DNA from: WHSW01 sp963821345
GTDB taxonomy: Bacteria; Actinomycetota; Thermoleophilia; Solirubrobacterales; 70-9
Direction of reading: 5' to 3'
NCBI GenBank assembly: GCA_963821345.1
Contig: CAWGDM010000003.1
Span: 372,001 to 436,000, forward strand
DNA length: 64,000 nt
Shown: positions 9,308 through 18,943 of the stretch, in pieces
Layout: each line of letters opens with the position of its first letter
How positions within the stretch are numbered: position 1 is the first letter of the stretch
Position numbers and translations under genes: made by a program
The notes under the pieces: generated by a model
Told to the model about the DNA's origin: nothing
Databases searched by the model: none
The model's input: the letters and a program-made list of their open reading frames with translations, nothing else

Positions 9308-9873
9308 GCCGGGTTCTGCTGCAGCCACGCCAGCACCTCGCCGGCGTGGCGGTCCGGCGGGAAGACCGGGTACCAGGTGCGCTCGACGACGCCGTCGCGA
9401 AGCAGCAGCGTCAGCCGCCTGATCAGGGTATGGCCGGCGACCGCGAAGGTCGGCAGGTGCAACGCGGCGGTCAGCTCGAGGTCGGCATCGGAGAGGATCG
9501 CGAACGGCAGGTGAAGCCGCTCGGCGAACTCGCGCTGGTATTCGGGGTCCTGGGTCGAGAGCCCGAACACGGCGCCGACCCCGGCCGCGAGCATCTCGGC
9601 ATGGTGGTCGCGAAAGCCGCACGCCTCGGGCGTGCATCCCCGGGCGCCGGGGATCAGATCCCAGTCGTCGACCAGCGACGGCTTGCCGGGCACCCCGGTG
9701 CGCGGGTAGGCGTAGACGACCGTGCGGCCGGCGAGCGAGCCGAGCACGACCTCGCTGCCGTCGGTCGCCGGCAGCGCCAGGGCGCGGGGCAGAGCCCGGC
9801 CCGGCAGATGGTCGGCAGCGCCGTCGTCGACGGGGGCCGGAAGGTCGTCGGGAAGCGTGTATGGGTCGATCAC
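9304..9873 (-). CDS. peroxiredoxin (AhpC/TSA superfamily)
   Basis: 189 residues with a thioredoxin-fold peroxiredoxin core: VVYAYPRTG, then PGARGCTPEACGFRDH, where the first Cys is the likely peroxidatic residue and the second, four residues later, a possible resolving Cys as in the PrxQ/BCP type. It should reduce peroxides using thioredoxin. Translation probably begins at GTG 9873, eight bases after TAGGAT on its strand. That hexamer overlaps the hrcA promoter on the other strand, so peroxide defence and heat-shock control share one 24-base intergenic region. Confidence 0.85.
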   Translation of the reverse strand: MIDPYTLPDDLPAPVDDGAADHLPGRALPRALALPATDGSEVVLGSLAGRTVVYAYPRTGVPGKPSLVDDWDLIPGARGCTPEACGFRDHHAEMLAAGVGAVFGLSTQDPEYQREFAERLHLPFAILSDADLELTAALHLPTFAVAGHTLIRRLTLLLRDGVVERTWYPVFPPDRHAGEVLAWLQQNPA

Positions 9874-9875
9874 CG

Positions 9876-9897
9876 GCCCCGATCCTAGAATCGGGGC
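9876..9897. promoter_or_regulatory. overlapping divergent -10 hexamers within an inverted repeat (peroxiredoxin/hrcA)
   Basis: GCCCCGAT-CCTAGA-ATCGGGGC is a perfect 8-base inverted repeat filling the whole gap between two divergent starts. Inside it TAGAAT (9886-9891, plus) is six bases before the hrcA ATG, and TAGGAT (9882-9887 read on minus) is eight bases before the peroxiredoxin GTG; the hexamers overlap by two bases. Only one polymerase could occupy this site at a time. No CIRCE sequence was seen nearby. Confidence 0.6.
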
Positions 9898-10923
9898 ATG
9901 CTCAGCGAGCGCCAGCAGCGGATCCTCAGCATCGTCGTCGCCGGCTACCTCGACACCGGCAAGCCCGTGGGCTCGGCGGCGATCGCCGACGACCCGGACT
10001 TCGACTGGGGTCCGTCGACGGTGCGGGCCGAGCTCGCGGCGCTCGAGCGCGAGGGCTACCTGAGCCATCCGCACACCTCCGCCGGCCGGGTGCCGACCGA
10101 CTCCGGCTACCGCTTCTACGCCGACTCTCTGGTCAGTCGCCGGCGCCGTCACGGCCCCGGGGAGCGGGCTGCTCGACCTCTCGCGGATGCGCCGCGAGGT
10201 CGAGGAGGCCCTGCGGGAGACCGCCTCGACCCTGTCGCGGATGACCGACCTGCTCGCGGTCGCGACCGCGCCACCGCCGTCGGCGGCGCGTATCCACCGG
10301 GTCGAGGCCCTGCAGCTGCAACCCGGCGCGGTGATGGTGGTCGTGATCGCCTCCAACGGGGCGGTGATCAAGCGCATGTTCAACTTCGGCTCGGCGGTCG
10401 ATCCGGGTCTGGTCGAGTGGGCGTCGAGCTTTCTCAACGAGCGCCTCTCGCGGGCTCGCCCTCGGCGCGCGGATGGCCGGCGACCGTCTCGGCCGACCCC
10501 GAGCTCGGGCCGGCCGAGCACGCCTTCCTGGCCGAGCTCACGGACGCGTTCACCGGGCTCGAGGGGGAGGCCGCCTCCGACCTGTACGTCGAGGGCGCGG
10601 CGCGGCTGCTGTCGGCGGAGCACGCGCCCGACCTGCCCCGCGCCGACTCGCTGATGCGGGCCCTGGAGCGCCGCGCGAGCCTGCTCGAGGTGCTGCGCTC
10701 GACGCTCGACGAGCGCTCGGTGTTCATGTGGATCGGCGGCGAGAACCCGGCGCCCGAGCTGCGCTCGGTGAGCGTCGTCGGCGCCAACTACGGGCTCGGC
10801 TACCGCAACCTGGGCACGGTGGGCGTCGTCGGTCCGACGCGGATGGACTACGCGACCGCGATCGCCTCGGTGCGCGAGGCGGCAGGCGAGCTCTCGCGCT
10901 TCTTCGAGTCGGTCTACGACTGA
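9898..10923 (+). CDS. hrcA: heat-inducible transcription repressor HrcA (three insertions)
   Basis: HrcA represses dnaK/groE operons through CIRCE and depends on GroEL for folding. The N-terminal winged helix is clear: LSERQQRILSIVVAGYLDTG, KPVGSAAIAD, STVRAELAALEREGYLSHPH, TSAGRVPTDSGYRFY. The frame is lost near 10131, 10449 and 10489; removing one base at each gives ..SGLLDLSRMRREVEEAL.. and ..LALGARMAGDRLADPELGP.., a 340-residue protein of normal length ending YATAIASVREAAGELSRFF. The dnaJ start is 11 bases after its stop, the usual hrcA-dnaJ operon. No CIRCE element is present upstream, so self-regulation is not evident. Confidence 0.93.
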   Translation: MLSERQQRILSIVVAGYLDTGKPVGSAAIADDPDFDWGPSTVRAELAALEREGYLSHPHTSAGRVPTDSGYRFYADSLVSRRRRHGPGERAARPLADAPRGRGGPAGDRLDPVADDRPARGRDRATAVGGAYPPGRGPAAATRRGDGGRDRLQRGGDQAHVQLRLGGRSGSGRVGVELSQRAPLAGSPSARGWPATVSADPELGPAEHAFLAELTDAFTGLEGEAASDLYVEGAARLLSAEHAPDLPRADSLMRALERRASLLEVLRSTLDERSVFMWIGGENPAPELRSVSVVGANYGLGYRNLGTVGVVGPTRMDYATAIASVREAAGELSRFFESVYD

Positions 10924-10933
10924 GCCGCTCGTC

Positions 10934-12001
10934 GTGCCCGCCGACTACTACGAGGTGCTCGGGGTCGACCGCGGCGCGGGCGAGGCCGAGATCAAGAAGG
11001 CGTTCCGGCGCCTGGCCCGCGAGCTGCATCCGGACGTCAACAGTCACGACCCTGACGCGGAGGAGAAGTTCAAGCAGGCGGCGGAGGCCTACGAGGTGCT
11101 CTCCGACCCGGAGCGGCGGCGCACCTACGACGCCTTCGGACACGAGGGCCTGCGTCGTGGCGGCTGGTCGCCGCACGCCGCGGGCGGGATCGAGGACATC
11201 CTCTCCGCGCTGTTCGGCGGGGGGTCGCCGTTCGGCGACCTGTTCGGCGGCGGCCGGGCCGCGGGCCCGGCGGGCGGAGCCGACATCGCGGTCGAGGTCG
11301 AGGTGACGCTCGACGAGGTGGTCACCGGGACCAAGCGCGAGGTCGCGTTCGAGTCGGTCGCGGCCTGCGAGCGCTGCCACGGCAACGGCGCCGAGCCGGG
11401 GACCCCGATCCGCACCTGCGACACCTGCGGCGGCGCCGGCCAGGTCCAGCAGGTGCGCCGCACCGCCTTCGGCCAGCTGGTCCAGACCGGGACCTGCCCG
11501 ACCTGCCGCGGCGCGGGCAAGATCGCCGAGCAGCCCTGCGAGCGCTGCGACGGAGCCGGGCGCGAGCGCCGCGACCGCACCTTCGACGTCGACATCCCCG
11601 CCGGGATCGAGTCCGGTCAGCGGATCCGGATCGCCGCGCCGGCCATGCCGGCGAGCCCGGCGGCCAGCACGGAGACCTGTACGTGCTGGTCTCGGTGGCC
11701 GACGACGAGCGCTTCGAGCGCCGCGGCGAGGACCTGGTCTCGGTGGTCAAGGTGCCGGCGACACTGGCGATCGTCGGCGGCGCGATGACGGTCGCGACGC
11801 TGGATGGCGAGCGCGAGCTGAAGATCCCCGCCGGGGCCCAGCCCGGCGACACGGAGCGGCTCAAGGGCCTTGGCCTGCCCTCCCTTCGCAACGGCAAGCG
11901 GGGTTCCCAGTACGTGCTGATCGACGTCGAGATCCCGCGCAAGCTCTCGCGCAAGCAGCGCCACCTGGCCGAGCAGCTGCACGACTCGCTCGGCGCAATG
12001 A
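10934..12001 (+). CDS. dnaJ: chaperone DnaJ (one deletion, one insertion)
   Basis: Hsp40 co-chaperone that stimulates DnaK. J domain at the N-terminus with the HPD motif (RELHPDVN), a Gly/Phe-rich linker (GGGSPFGDLFGGG), then four CxxCxGxG zinc repeats (CERCHGNGAEPG, CDTCGGAG, CPTCRGAG, CERCDGAG) and the substrate-binding C-terminus. A deleted G near 11636 breaks RIAGAGHAGEPGG. Near 11995 an apparent extra G removes the stop, so the frame runs into prmA; without that base dnaJ ends at TGA 11999-12001, overlapping the prmA ATG. The corrected length is 355 residues. GTG start. Confidence 0.93.
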
Positions 12002-12858
12002 TCCGCCTCGCGGTGCGCTGCCGGCCCGAGCTCGCCGAGCGGGTGCTCGCCGACCTGCTCGAGCTGGTCCCGGGCGGGGTCGAGGAGGAGCGCGGCGGCG
12101 ACTGGGTCGAGTACGCGTCTACGGGCCGCCCGGGCGAATTGCCCGAGCTGCCGGACCTCGAGGCGGCGGCGGGGGAGGGGCTGGTCGAGATCAGCTCGAC
12201 CGAGATCCCCGACGACTGGGCGGACCGCTGGCGCGACTTCCACCGCCCGATCGCGATCGGCGGCGGGCGAATCGTCGTCCGGCCTTCCTGGGAGCCCCAT
12301 CCTTCGGCGGACCCCGGCACCCCCGCAGGCGAAGCCGAGGAGGTGGCCGGGATCGATGTGGTCATCGATCCTGGACAGGCGTTCGGCACCGGCGCGCACG
12401 CGACGACGAAGGTCTGCCTCGAGTTCCTGCTCGAGCTGGCCGACGCGGGTGAGGCCTCGGGGCCGCTCGTCGATCTCGGCACCGGGTCCGGGGTGCTGGC
12501 GATCTGCGCGGCGAAGCTCGGCTGGTCGCCGGTGGTCGCCGTCGACAGCGAGGCTGCCGCGATCGAGGCGGCGGGCGAGAACGCGGCCGTCAACGGGGTC
12601 GAGCTCGAGCTCGGGCGGCTCAACCTGCGCGATCAGCCGCCCCCGGCGGCACCGGTCGTCGTCGCCAACCTGACCGCGCCACTGCTCGAGATCGTCGCGA
12701 GCGCCTCGCCGAGCCGCCGCGGACCCTGGTCTGCTCAGGCCTGTTGGCGACCGAGGTCGACCGCGTCTCGGCAGCCATCGGCGCCGCCGGCCTGCGGGTC
12801 GAGTCGAGCCGGATCGAGGGCGACTGGGCCGGGCTGCTCTCGCCGAGCCGGCGAATAG
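11998..12858 (+). CDS. prmA: ribosomal protein L11 methyltransferase-like protein (one deletion, one insertion)
   Basis: PrmA trimethylates ribosomal protein L11 with S-adenosylmethionine. Key motifs: VVIDPGQAFGTGAHATTK and VDLGTGSGVLAICAAKLG (SAM site), then VVVANLTAPLLEIV with the catalytic-loop NLxA-type sequence. One base is missing near 12703 and one extra near 12845; with both fixed the protein has 286 residues and ends at TAG 12858. Just before the SAM domain, residues encoded by 12317-12347 (GTPAGEAEEV) come from a dispersed 31-bp repeat that is also found inside trpB. It follows dnaJ directly, a frequent arrangement. Confidence 0.88.
   Translation: MIRLAVRCRPELAERVLADLLELVPGGVEEERGGDWVEYASTGRPGELPELPDLEAAAGEGLVEISSTEIPDDWADRWRDFHRPIAIGGGRIVVRPSWEPHPSADPGTPAGEAEEVAGIDVVIDPGQAFGTGAHATTKVCLEFLLELADAGEASGPLVDLGTGSGVLAICAAKLGWSPVVAVDSEAAAIEAAGENAAVNGVELELGRLNLRDQPPPAAPVVVANLTAPLLEIVASASPSRRGPWSAQACWRPRSTASRQPSAPPACGSSRAGSRATGPGCSRRAGE
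12317..12347 (+). repeat. 31-bp dispersed repeat, copy 1 (inside prmA)
   Basis: This stretch from GCACCCCCGCAGG to GAGGAGGTGGC is identical, in reverse complement, to 29125-29155 in trpB, and flanking bases are also similar. It contains a small hairpin GGC-GAA-GCC and weakly pairing CACC...GGTG ends. It is translated in frame in a surface position where PrmA relatives usually have a shorter linker. Confidence 0.85.
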
Positions 12859-12894
12859 CGGAATTCCGACGGCGATCCCGAATAGGGTGGGCAA

Positions 12895-13396
12895 ATGCAG
12901 ACCCTTGCCGTCACCTTCTACGACGTCGTCGTCTGGCTGCACGTGAGCTCGGTCGTGCTCGCCTTCGGCCCGACCTTCGCCTTCGGCATCTACATCGCGG
13001 TCGCGCAGCGCAAGTACCCGCGCGCGATCCCGGCGGTGCTCGAGGCGCAGATCACGATCTCGCGCTCGATGATCACGCTCGGCGGGGTCGTGATCCTGCT
13101 CACCGGCCTCTATCTCGCCTGGCGAGCCGCTGGGAGTTCAGCGACTTCTTCGTCGATCTGGGGCCTGATCGCGATCATCGTCCTGCTCGGCCTCGTGCAC
13201 GGCTTCTTCATCCCCAACGACACCCGCGCGCTGCGGGCCGCCAAGCGCGACATCGAGGCCGCCGGCCCGACGCGGCGAGGTCGAGCTCGGCGCGGAGTTC
13301 AACCAGAGCTCCGGCCGCAGCGCCCGCATGGGCCCGGTCGCCGGCCTGATCGTGATCCTGACGATCTACGTGATGGCCGCGAAGCCCTTCCTGTAG
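12895..13396 (+). CDS. DUF2269-like integral membrane protein (one deletion, two insertions)
   Basis: About 166 residues after correcting the frame near 13127, 13163 and 13275. Four membrane segments are visible: VVVWLHVSSVVLAFGPTFAF, MITLGGVVILLTGLYLAW, LIAIIVLLGLVHGFFI and VAGLIVILTIYVMAAKPFL. The pattern of a His in the first helix and a short four-helix bundle resembles the DUF2269 family of small membrane proteins with unknown role. TAGGGT (12883-12888) ends six bases before the ATG. It is convergent with the Ser-repeat gene; the stops are three bases apart. Confidence 0.7.
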
Positions 13397-13399
13397 GCC

Positions 13400-13718
13400 T
13401 CAGGACCGCGTAGCGACGAGGACCGCGGCGACCGCCAGGGCAGCGGCGGCGAGCAGGCCGGCGCGGGGGCTGGGATCGCCCATGACCGCGCCGCGCTCGC
13501 CAGCGGACATCACCGACGAGCGCGAGGCGGCCGACATCGCCGAGCCGAACGAGGCGACGGAGGCGACCGAGAACGCCGAGGCGCCGGAGCCGACCGAGCA
13601 GATCGAGAGCGCCGAGCCGACCGAGCCGATCGAGAGCACCGATCCCTTCGAGGCAGATCGACAGCACCGAGTCCTCGGACCACAGCGAAAGCTTCGATCC
13701 GTCGTCTGCCGGGGCCAT
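13400..13718 (-). CDS. Ser-x-x-Ser-[VA]-L-S-I repeat protein with C-terminal membrane anchor (one insertion)
   Basis: 105 residues once one inserted base near 13655 is removed. The middle third is built from five-residue-like repeats SVLSICSKGSVLSIGSVGS, SALSICSVGSGAS and AFSVASVASFGSAMSA, a Ser at almost every third residue alternating with small hydrophobics. Such regularity suggests a solenoid or beta-helix. A hydrophobic segment (LLAAAALAVAAVLVA) lies at the very C-terminus. The repeat phase continues perfectly across the corrected frameshift, strong evidence that this strand is the coding one although the opposite strand is also open. Function unknown. Confidence 0.65.
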
Positions 13719-13752
13719 ACGCGCAGTCTCGCAAGCGGCGAGAATCCCGGTC

Positions 13753-14579
13753 GTGAGCGACGCCGGACCCAGTCCCGAGCTGCCGATCGCCGTCTTCGAC
13801 TCCGGGGTCGGCGGGTTGACCGTGCTGCACGAGTGCCTCGTCTCGCTGCCCGAGGAGGACTACCTGTACCTCGGCGACGACGCCCGCTTTCCGTACGGGG
13901 CGAAGACCGATGCCGAGCTGCGCGAGTGCGCCGAGCGCAACACCGCCTACCTACTCGACCGGGGGGCGAAGCTGATCGTGATCGCCTGCAACTCGGCGGC
14001 CTCCGCGGGTCTGGAGGCTGCCCGGGAACTGGCGGCCGAGCGCAGGGTGGAGGTGGTCGCGGTGATCGAGCCCGAGGCCGAGATCGCCGCCGCGATCACC
14101 GAGACGCGGCCGGGTCGGGGTACTCGCCACCCCGGCGACCGTCGCGGGCGGCGCCTACCTGCGGGCGCTCGGTGCCCAGCACCGCGAGCTGACCGTGACC
14201 CAGGTCGCGGCGCCCGGACCTGGCGGCGATCATCCAGCGCGGCTTCCCGTTCTCCGAGGCGGTGGTCGAGACGGTGCGCTCCTACTGCGCGCCGTTGAAG
14301 CGTGCCGACGTCGACACCGTGATCCTCGGATGCACCCACTACCCGCTGGTGCGCCCGATGCTCCAGCGCTTCCTCGGCCGCGAGGTGCGACTGGTGACCG
14401 CCGGTCACGCGCTCGCCGCGACCGCCCAGCGGATCCTCGAATCGCGCCGCCTGGAGACGCCCGGCGCCGACGAGGGCGCCTACCGGTTCATCTGCACCGG
14501 CGACCCCGATGCGTTCCGCGAGCTGGGGACGCGCTTCCTGCAGCTGCCGCTCGGTGAGGTCGAGCGGGTGGACCTCTGA
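13753..14579 (+). CDS. murI: glutamate racemase (two insertions)
   Basis: MurI makes D-glutamate for peptidoglycan. Catalytic motifs are present: VFDSGVGGLTVL, DDARFPYG, IACNSA (first Cys) and VILGCTHYPL (second Cys). The frame shifts near 14114 and again near 14216; removing one base at each restores RPVGVLATPATVAGGAYL and APDLAAIIQRGFPF and gives 274 residues. GTG start at 13753. It is divergent from the Ser-repeat gene and is followed 20 bases later by yqeY. Presence of both Cys argues for an active enzyme. Confidence 0.93.
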
Positions 14580-14599
14580 GCCGGGCTACCCTTAGCCCG

Positions 14600-15031
14600 A
14601 TGGCGATCCTCGAACAGGTTCAGGCGGACACCAGGTCGGCGATGAAGGCCGGCGAGCGCGAGCGCGTCAGCGCGCTGCGCCTGGTCGCCGACGCGCTGCA
14701 GAAGGACCTCAAGGACGGCGGCGACGACGAGGTCGCGGTTCTGCGCCGCGAGCGCAAGCGCCGCCTGGAGGCGGCCGAGGCGTATCGCGACGGCGGCAAC
14801 GGCGAGCGAGCCGAGGCCGAGGAGGCCGAGGCGCGCGAGATCGAGCGCTACCTGCCGGCCGAGATGCCCGACGACGAGCTTGCGGCGCTGGTCGACGAGG
14901 CGATCGCCGCCAGCGGCGCCTCGGAGCCCGGCGAGATGGGCAAGGTGATGGGCGCGCTGATGCCGAAGGTCGACGGCCGCGCGGATGGCAAGCGGGTCAG
15001 CGCCCTGGTGCGCGAGCGGCTCGCGGGATAG
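14600..15031 (+). CDS. yqeY: GatB/YqeY domain protein
   Basis: 143 residues matching the stand-alone YqeY family: MAILEQVQADTRSAMKAGE, SALRLVADALQ, EIERYLPAEMPDDELAALV and GEMGKVMGALMPKVDGRADGK. The domain is shared with the C-terminus of GatB, the tRNA-dependent amidotransferase subunit that binds tRNA, but the function of the stand-alone protein is not settled. TACCCT (14587-14592) lies seven bases before the ATG. phoH begins five bases after its stop, so the two are likely co-transcribed. Confidence 0.9.
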   Translation: MAILEQVQADTRSAMKAGERERVSALRLVADALQKDLKDGGDDEVAVLRRERKRRLEAAEAYRDGGNGERAEAEEAEAREIERYLPAEMPDDELAALVDEAIAASGASEPGEMGKVMGALMPKVDGRADGKRVSALVRERLAG

Positions 15032-15035
15032 CCCC

Positions 15036-17062
<2,027 letters not shown>

Positions 17063-17066
<4 letters not shown>

Positions 17067-17423
17067 CGCTCGAGCTCGACGTCCCCGCTGAGCTGCGCGC
17101 CGCGGTCGAGGCGACGCTGGCGGCGGCGGGGGTACGCGATGGTCACATCTCGGTCGAGCTGGTGGGCGAGGATCGCATCCGTGAGCTCAACCGCGCCCAT
17201 CGCGACCGCGACGAGCCCACCGACGTGCTCTCGTTTCCGATCGACGGAGCCGGCGCCGGCGGCGGGGCCGCGCGAGCTCGGCGACGTCGTGATCTGTCCG
17301 GAGCACACCGCCGACCTGACCGAGGCGGCGGTCCATGGCGTCCTCCATCTCTGCGGCCACGACCACGAGACCGACGACGGCGAGATGCTCGCCCTGCAAG
17401 CGCGGATACTTGAGGCGTTGTGA
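17063..17423 (+). CDS. ybeY: endoribonuclease YbeY (one insertion)
   Basis: About 119 residues after removing one base near 17246. YbeY is a zinc RNase involved in 16S rRNA 3'-end maturation and ribosome quality control. The signature HGVLHLCGHDH supplies the three zinc-binding His residues; RELNRAHRDRDEPTDVLSFP is the usual upstream motif and RELGDVVICPEH precedes the active site. The TTG start at 17063 overlaps the phoH stop (TTGA), and its own stop overlaps the era start (GTGA), so phoH-ybeY-era is a tightly coupled operon. Confidence 0.93.
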
Positions 17424-18313
17424 CCCGCGCCGGCTTCATCGGCCTCGCCGGCCGCCCCAACGTCGGCAAGTCGACGATCGTCAACGCGATCGTCGGCTCC
17501 AAGGTCGCGATCGTCTCCGACCGCCCGCAGACAACCCGTCGCGCCAGCCGGGGCGTCGCCACCGACCTCGAGCAGGGCTGGCAGCTCGTGCTCGTCGACC
17601 TGCCCGGCGTCCAGCGCCCGCGCGACGTCCTCACCGAGCGCATGCAGCGCCGGGTCGAGCACGAGCTCGAGGGCGCCGACGCGGTCCTGTTCTTGGTCAA
17701 CGGTGAGCAGGGCGTCGGCCCTGGCGATCGCTTCATCGCCTCGCACATGCTCGAAGCGCGCCCCGGCGTGCCCGTGATCTGCGCCGTCAACAAGATCGAC
17801 CGGCTGAGCGCGGGGGAGACCACCGCGGTGCTCGCGGCCGCCGCGGAGCTGCCGATCGTCGACGAGCTCTTCCCGGTCTCGGCAAAGCGGGGGACGGGCA
17901 TGGAGGCCCTGATCGAGCGGCTTGCCGAGCTTGTGCCGGAGGGCCCGCTGCTCTACCCGCCGGAGGACCGCACCGACCAGCCGAGCGAGGTCCACCTGGC
18001 CGAGCTGATCCGCGAGCAGGTCCTGCGCCGCACCCGCGAGGAGCTCCCGCACGCGGTCGAGGTCGCCGTCCAGGACGTCGCCGAGCGCGAGGACGGCCTG
18101 ATCGAGGTCCGCGCGCAGGTCTGGGCCGAGACCGAATCGCAGAAGTCGATCCTGATCGGCAAGGGCGGGCGGATGATCCGCGAGATCGGCACCGCCGCCC
18201 GCAAGGAGCTCGAGCGCGAGCTCGGCGCCCAGGTCTTCCTCGATCTCAACGTGCGGGTGCGCGAGCAGTGGCGCCGCGACGAGGGCCTGCTGGACCGCCT
18301 CGGCATCGACTAG
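17420..18313 (+). CDS. era: GTPase Era
   Basis: 297 residues, an intact Era: G1 GRPNVGKST, effector region PQTTRRASRGV, G3 DLPGV (the family usually has DTPG), G4 NKID, and a C-terminal KH domain with IGKGGRMIREIGTAARKELE. Era binds 16S rRNA near its 3' end and assists 30S maturation, next to YbeY. The GTG start overlaps the ybeY stop by four bases. The Leu in place of Thr in DLPGV is a mild deviation; a nucleotide error could also produce it. Confidence 0.95.
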   Translation: MTRAGFIGLAGRPNVGKSTIVNAIVGSKVAIVSDRPQTTRRASRGVATDLEQGWQLVLVDLPGVQRPRDVLTERMQRRVEHELEGADAVLFLVNGEQGVGPGDRFIASHMLEARPGVPVICAVNKIDRLSAGETTAVLAAAAELPIVDELFPVSAKRGTGMEALIERLAELVPEGPLLYPPEDRTDQPSEVHLAELIREQVLRRTREELPHAVEVAVQDVAEREDGLIEVRAQVWAETESQKSILIGKGGRMIREIGTAARKELERELGAQVFLDLNVRVREQWRRDEGLLDRLGID

Positions 18314-18322
18314 CCCTACCCC

Positions 18323-18328
18323 TACGAT
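18323..18328 (+). promoter_or_regulatory. TACGAT -10 hexamer of the his-trp cluster
   Basis: TACGAT ends six bases before the hisIE ATG, so transcription should start at or within a base or two of the initiation codon. There is no room for a leader peptide or riboswitch, so attenuation of the trp genes from this start is unlikely. Confidence 0.5.
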
Positions 18329-18334
18329 TGCCCG

Positions 18335-18943
18335 ATGGCAGACGCGGTCCGCTTCGACGACGACGGCCTGGTCCCCTGCGTGGCTCAGGACCACAGCACC
18401 GGGGAGGTGCTGACCCTCGCCTACATGAACGCCGAGGCGCTGCGGCTGACGCTCGAGACACGCGAGGTCCACTTCTTCAGCCGCTCGCGCCAGGAGCTTT
18501 GGCGCAAGGGGGAGACCTCGGGCAACGTGCTTCGGCTGCGCCGGCTGCGCTACGACTGCGATCAGGACGCGCTGCTGGCCCTCGTCGACCCGGCCGGGCC
18601 CGCCTGCCACACCGGCAACCGCTCCTGCTTTTACCGGGACCTCGAGGGCGAGCTCGTGCCGGTCTCCTACGAGGCGCTGCCGACGCTCGAGCGCACGCTC
18701 ACCGAGCGCGCCCGCGAGCGGCCGGAGGGCTCGTACACGGTCGAGCTGCTCGCCGATCCCGAGCGGATCGGCGACAAGGTGCGCGAGGAGGCCGACGAGG
18801 TCGCCCGCGCGGCCGCCGGCGAGTCGGACGAGCGGCTCGCCGAGGAGGCCGCTGACGTCCTCTACCACCTCGAGGTGCTGATGCTGTCGCGCGACCTGCC
18901 GCTCTCCGCCGCGATGGAGGTCCTCAATGGCCGTCGCCGCTGA
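18335..18943 (+). CDS. hisIE: bifunctional phosphoribosyl-AMP cyclohydrolase / phosphoribosyl-ATP pyrophosphohydrolase
   Basis: 202 residues with a HisI domain first (LTLAYMNAEALRLTLE, HFFSRSRQELWRKGETSGN, DCDQDALL, CHTGNRSCF with zinc ligands) and a HisE domain after residue ~115 (YTVELLADPERIGDKVREEADEV, EEAADVLYHLEVLM). It carries out steps 2 and 3 of histidine synthesis. Its 3' end overlaps trpE by 17 bases, so histidine and tryptophan synthesis are linked in one transcript; HisI next to trpE is known in actinobacteria. The two-domain fusion is common in bacteria. Confidence 0.95.
   Translation: MADAVRFDDDGLVPCVAQDHSTGEVLTLAYMNAEALRLTLETREVHFFSRSRQELWRKGETSGNVLRLRRLRYDCDQDALLALVDPAGPACHTGNRSCFYRDLEGELVPVSYEALPTLERTLTERARERPEGSYTVELLADPERIGDKVREEADEVARAAAGESDERLAEEAADVLYHLEVLMLSRDLPLSAAMEVLNGRRR

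Noticed and set aside
9874..9897. CIRCE operator in front of hrcA
   Set aside because: The inverted repeat present is GCCCCGAT-N6-ATCGGGGC, unlike TTAGCACTC-N9-GAGTGCTAA, and is explained by two overlapping -10 hexamers.
10934..12858. One continuous frame joining dnaJ and prmA, looking like a fusion protein
   Set aside because: It depends on a single extra G near 11995. Without it dnaJ ends with a TGA overlapping the prmA ATG, the usual layout, and both corrected proteins have normal lengths. This stretch has several other base errors.
13482..13720. Plus-strand acidic Glu/Pro/Thr-rich frame opposite the Ser-repeat gene
   Set aside because: The minus-strand reading has regular SxLSIG repeats that stay in phase across the corrected indel and a sensible membrane anchor, so the acidic frame is its complement.
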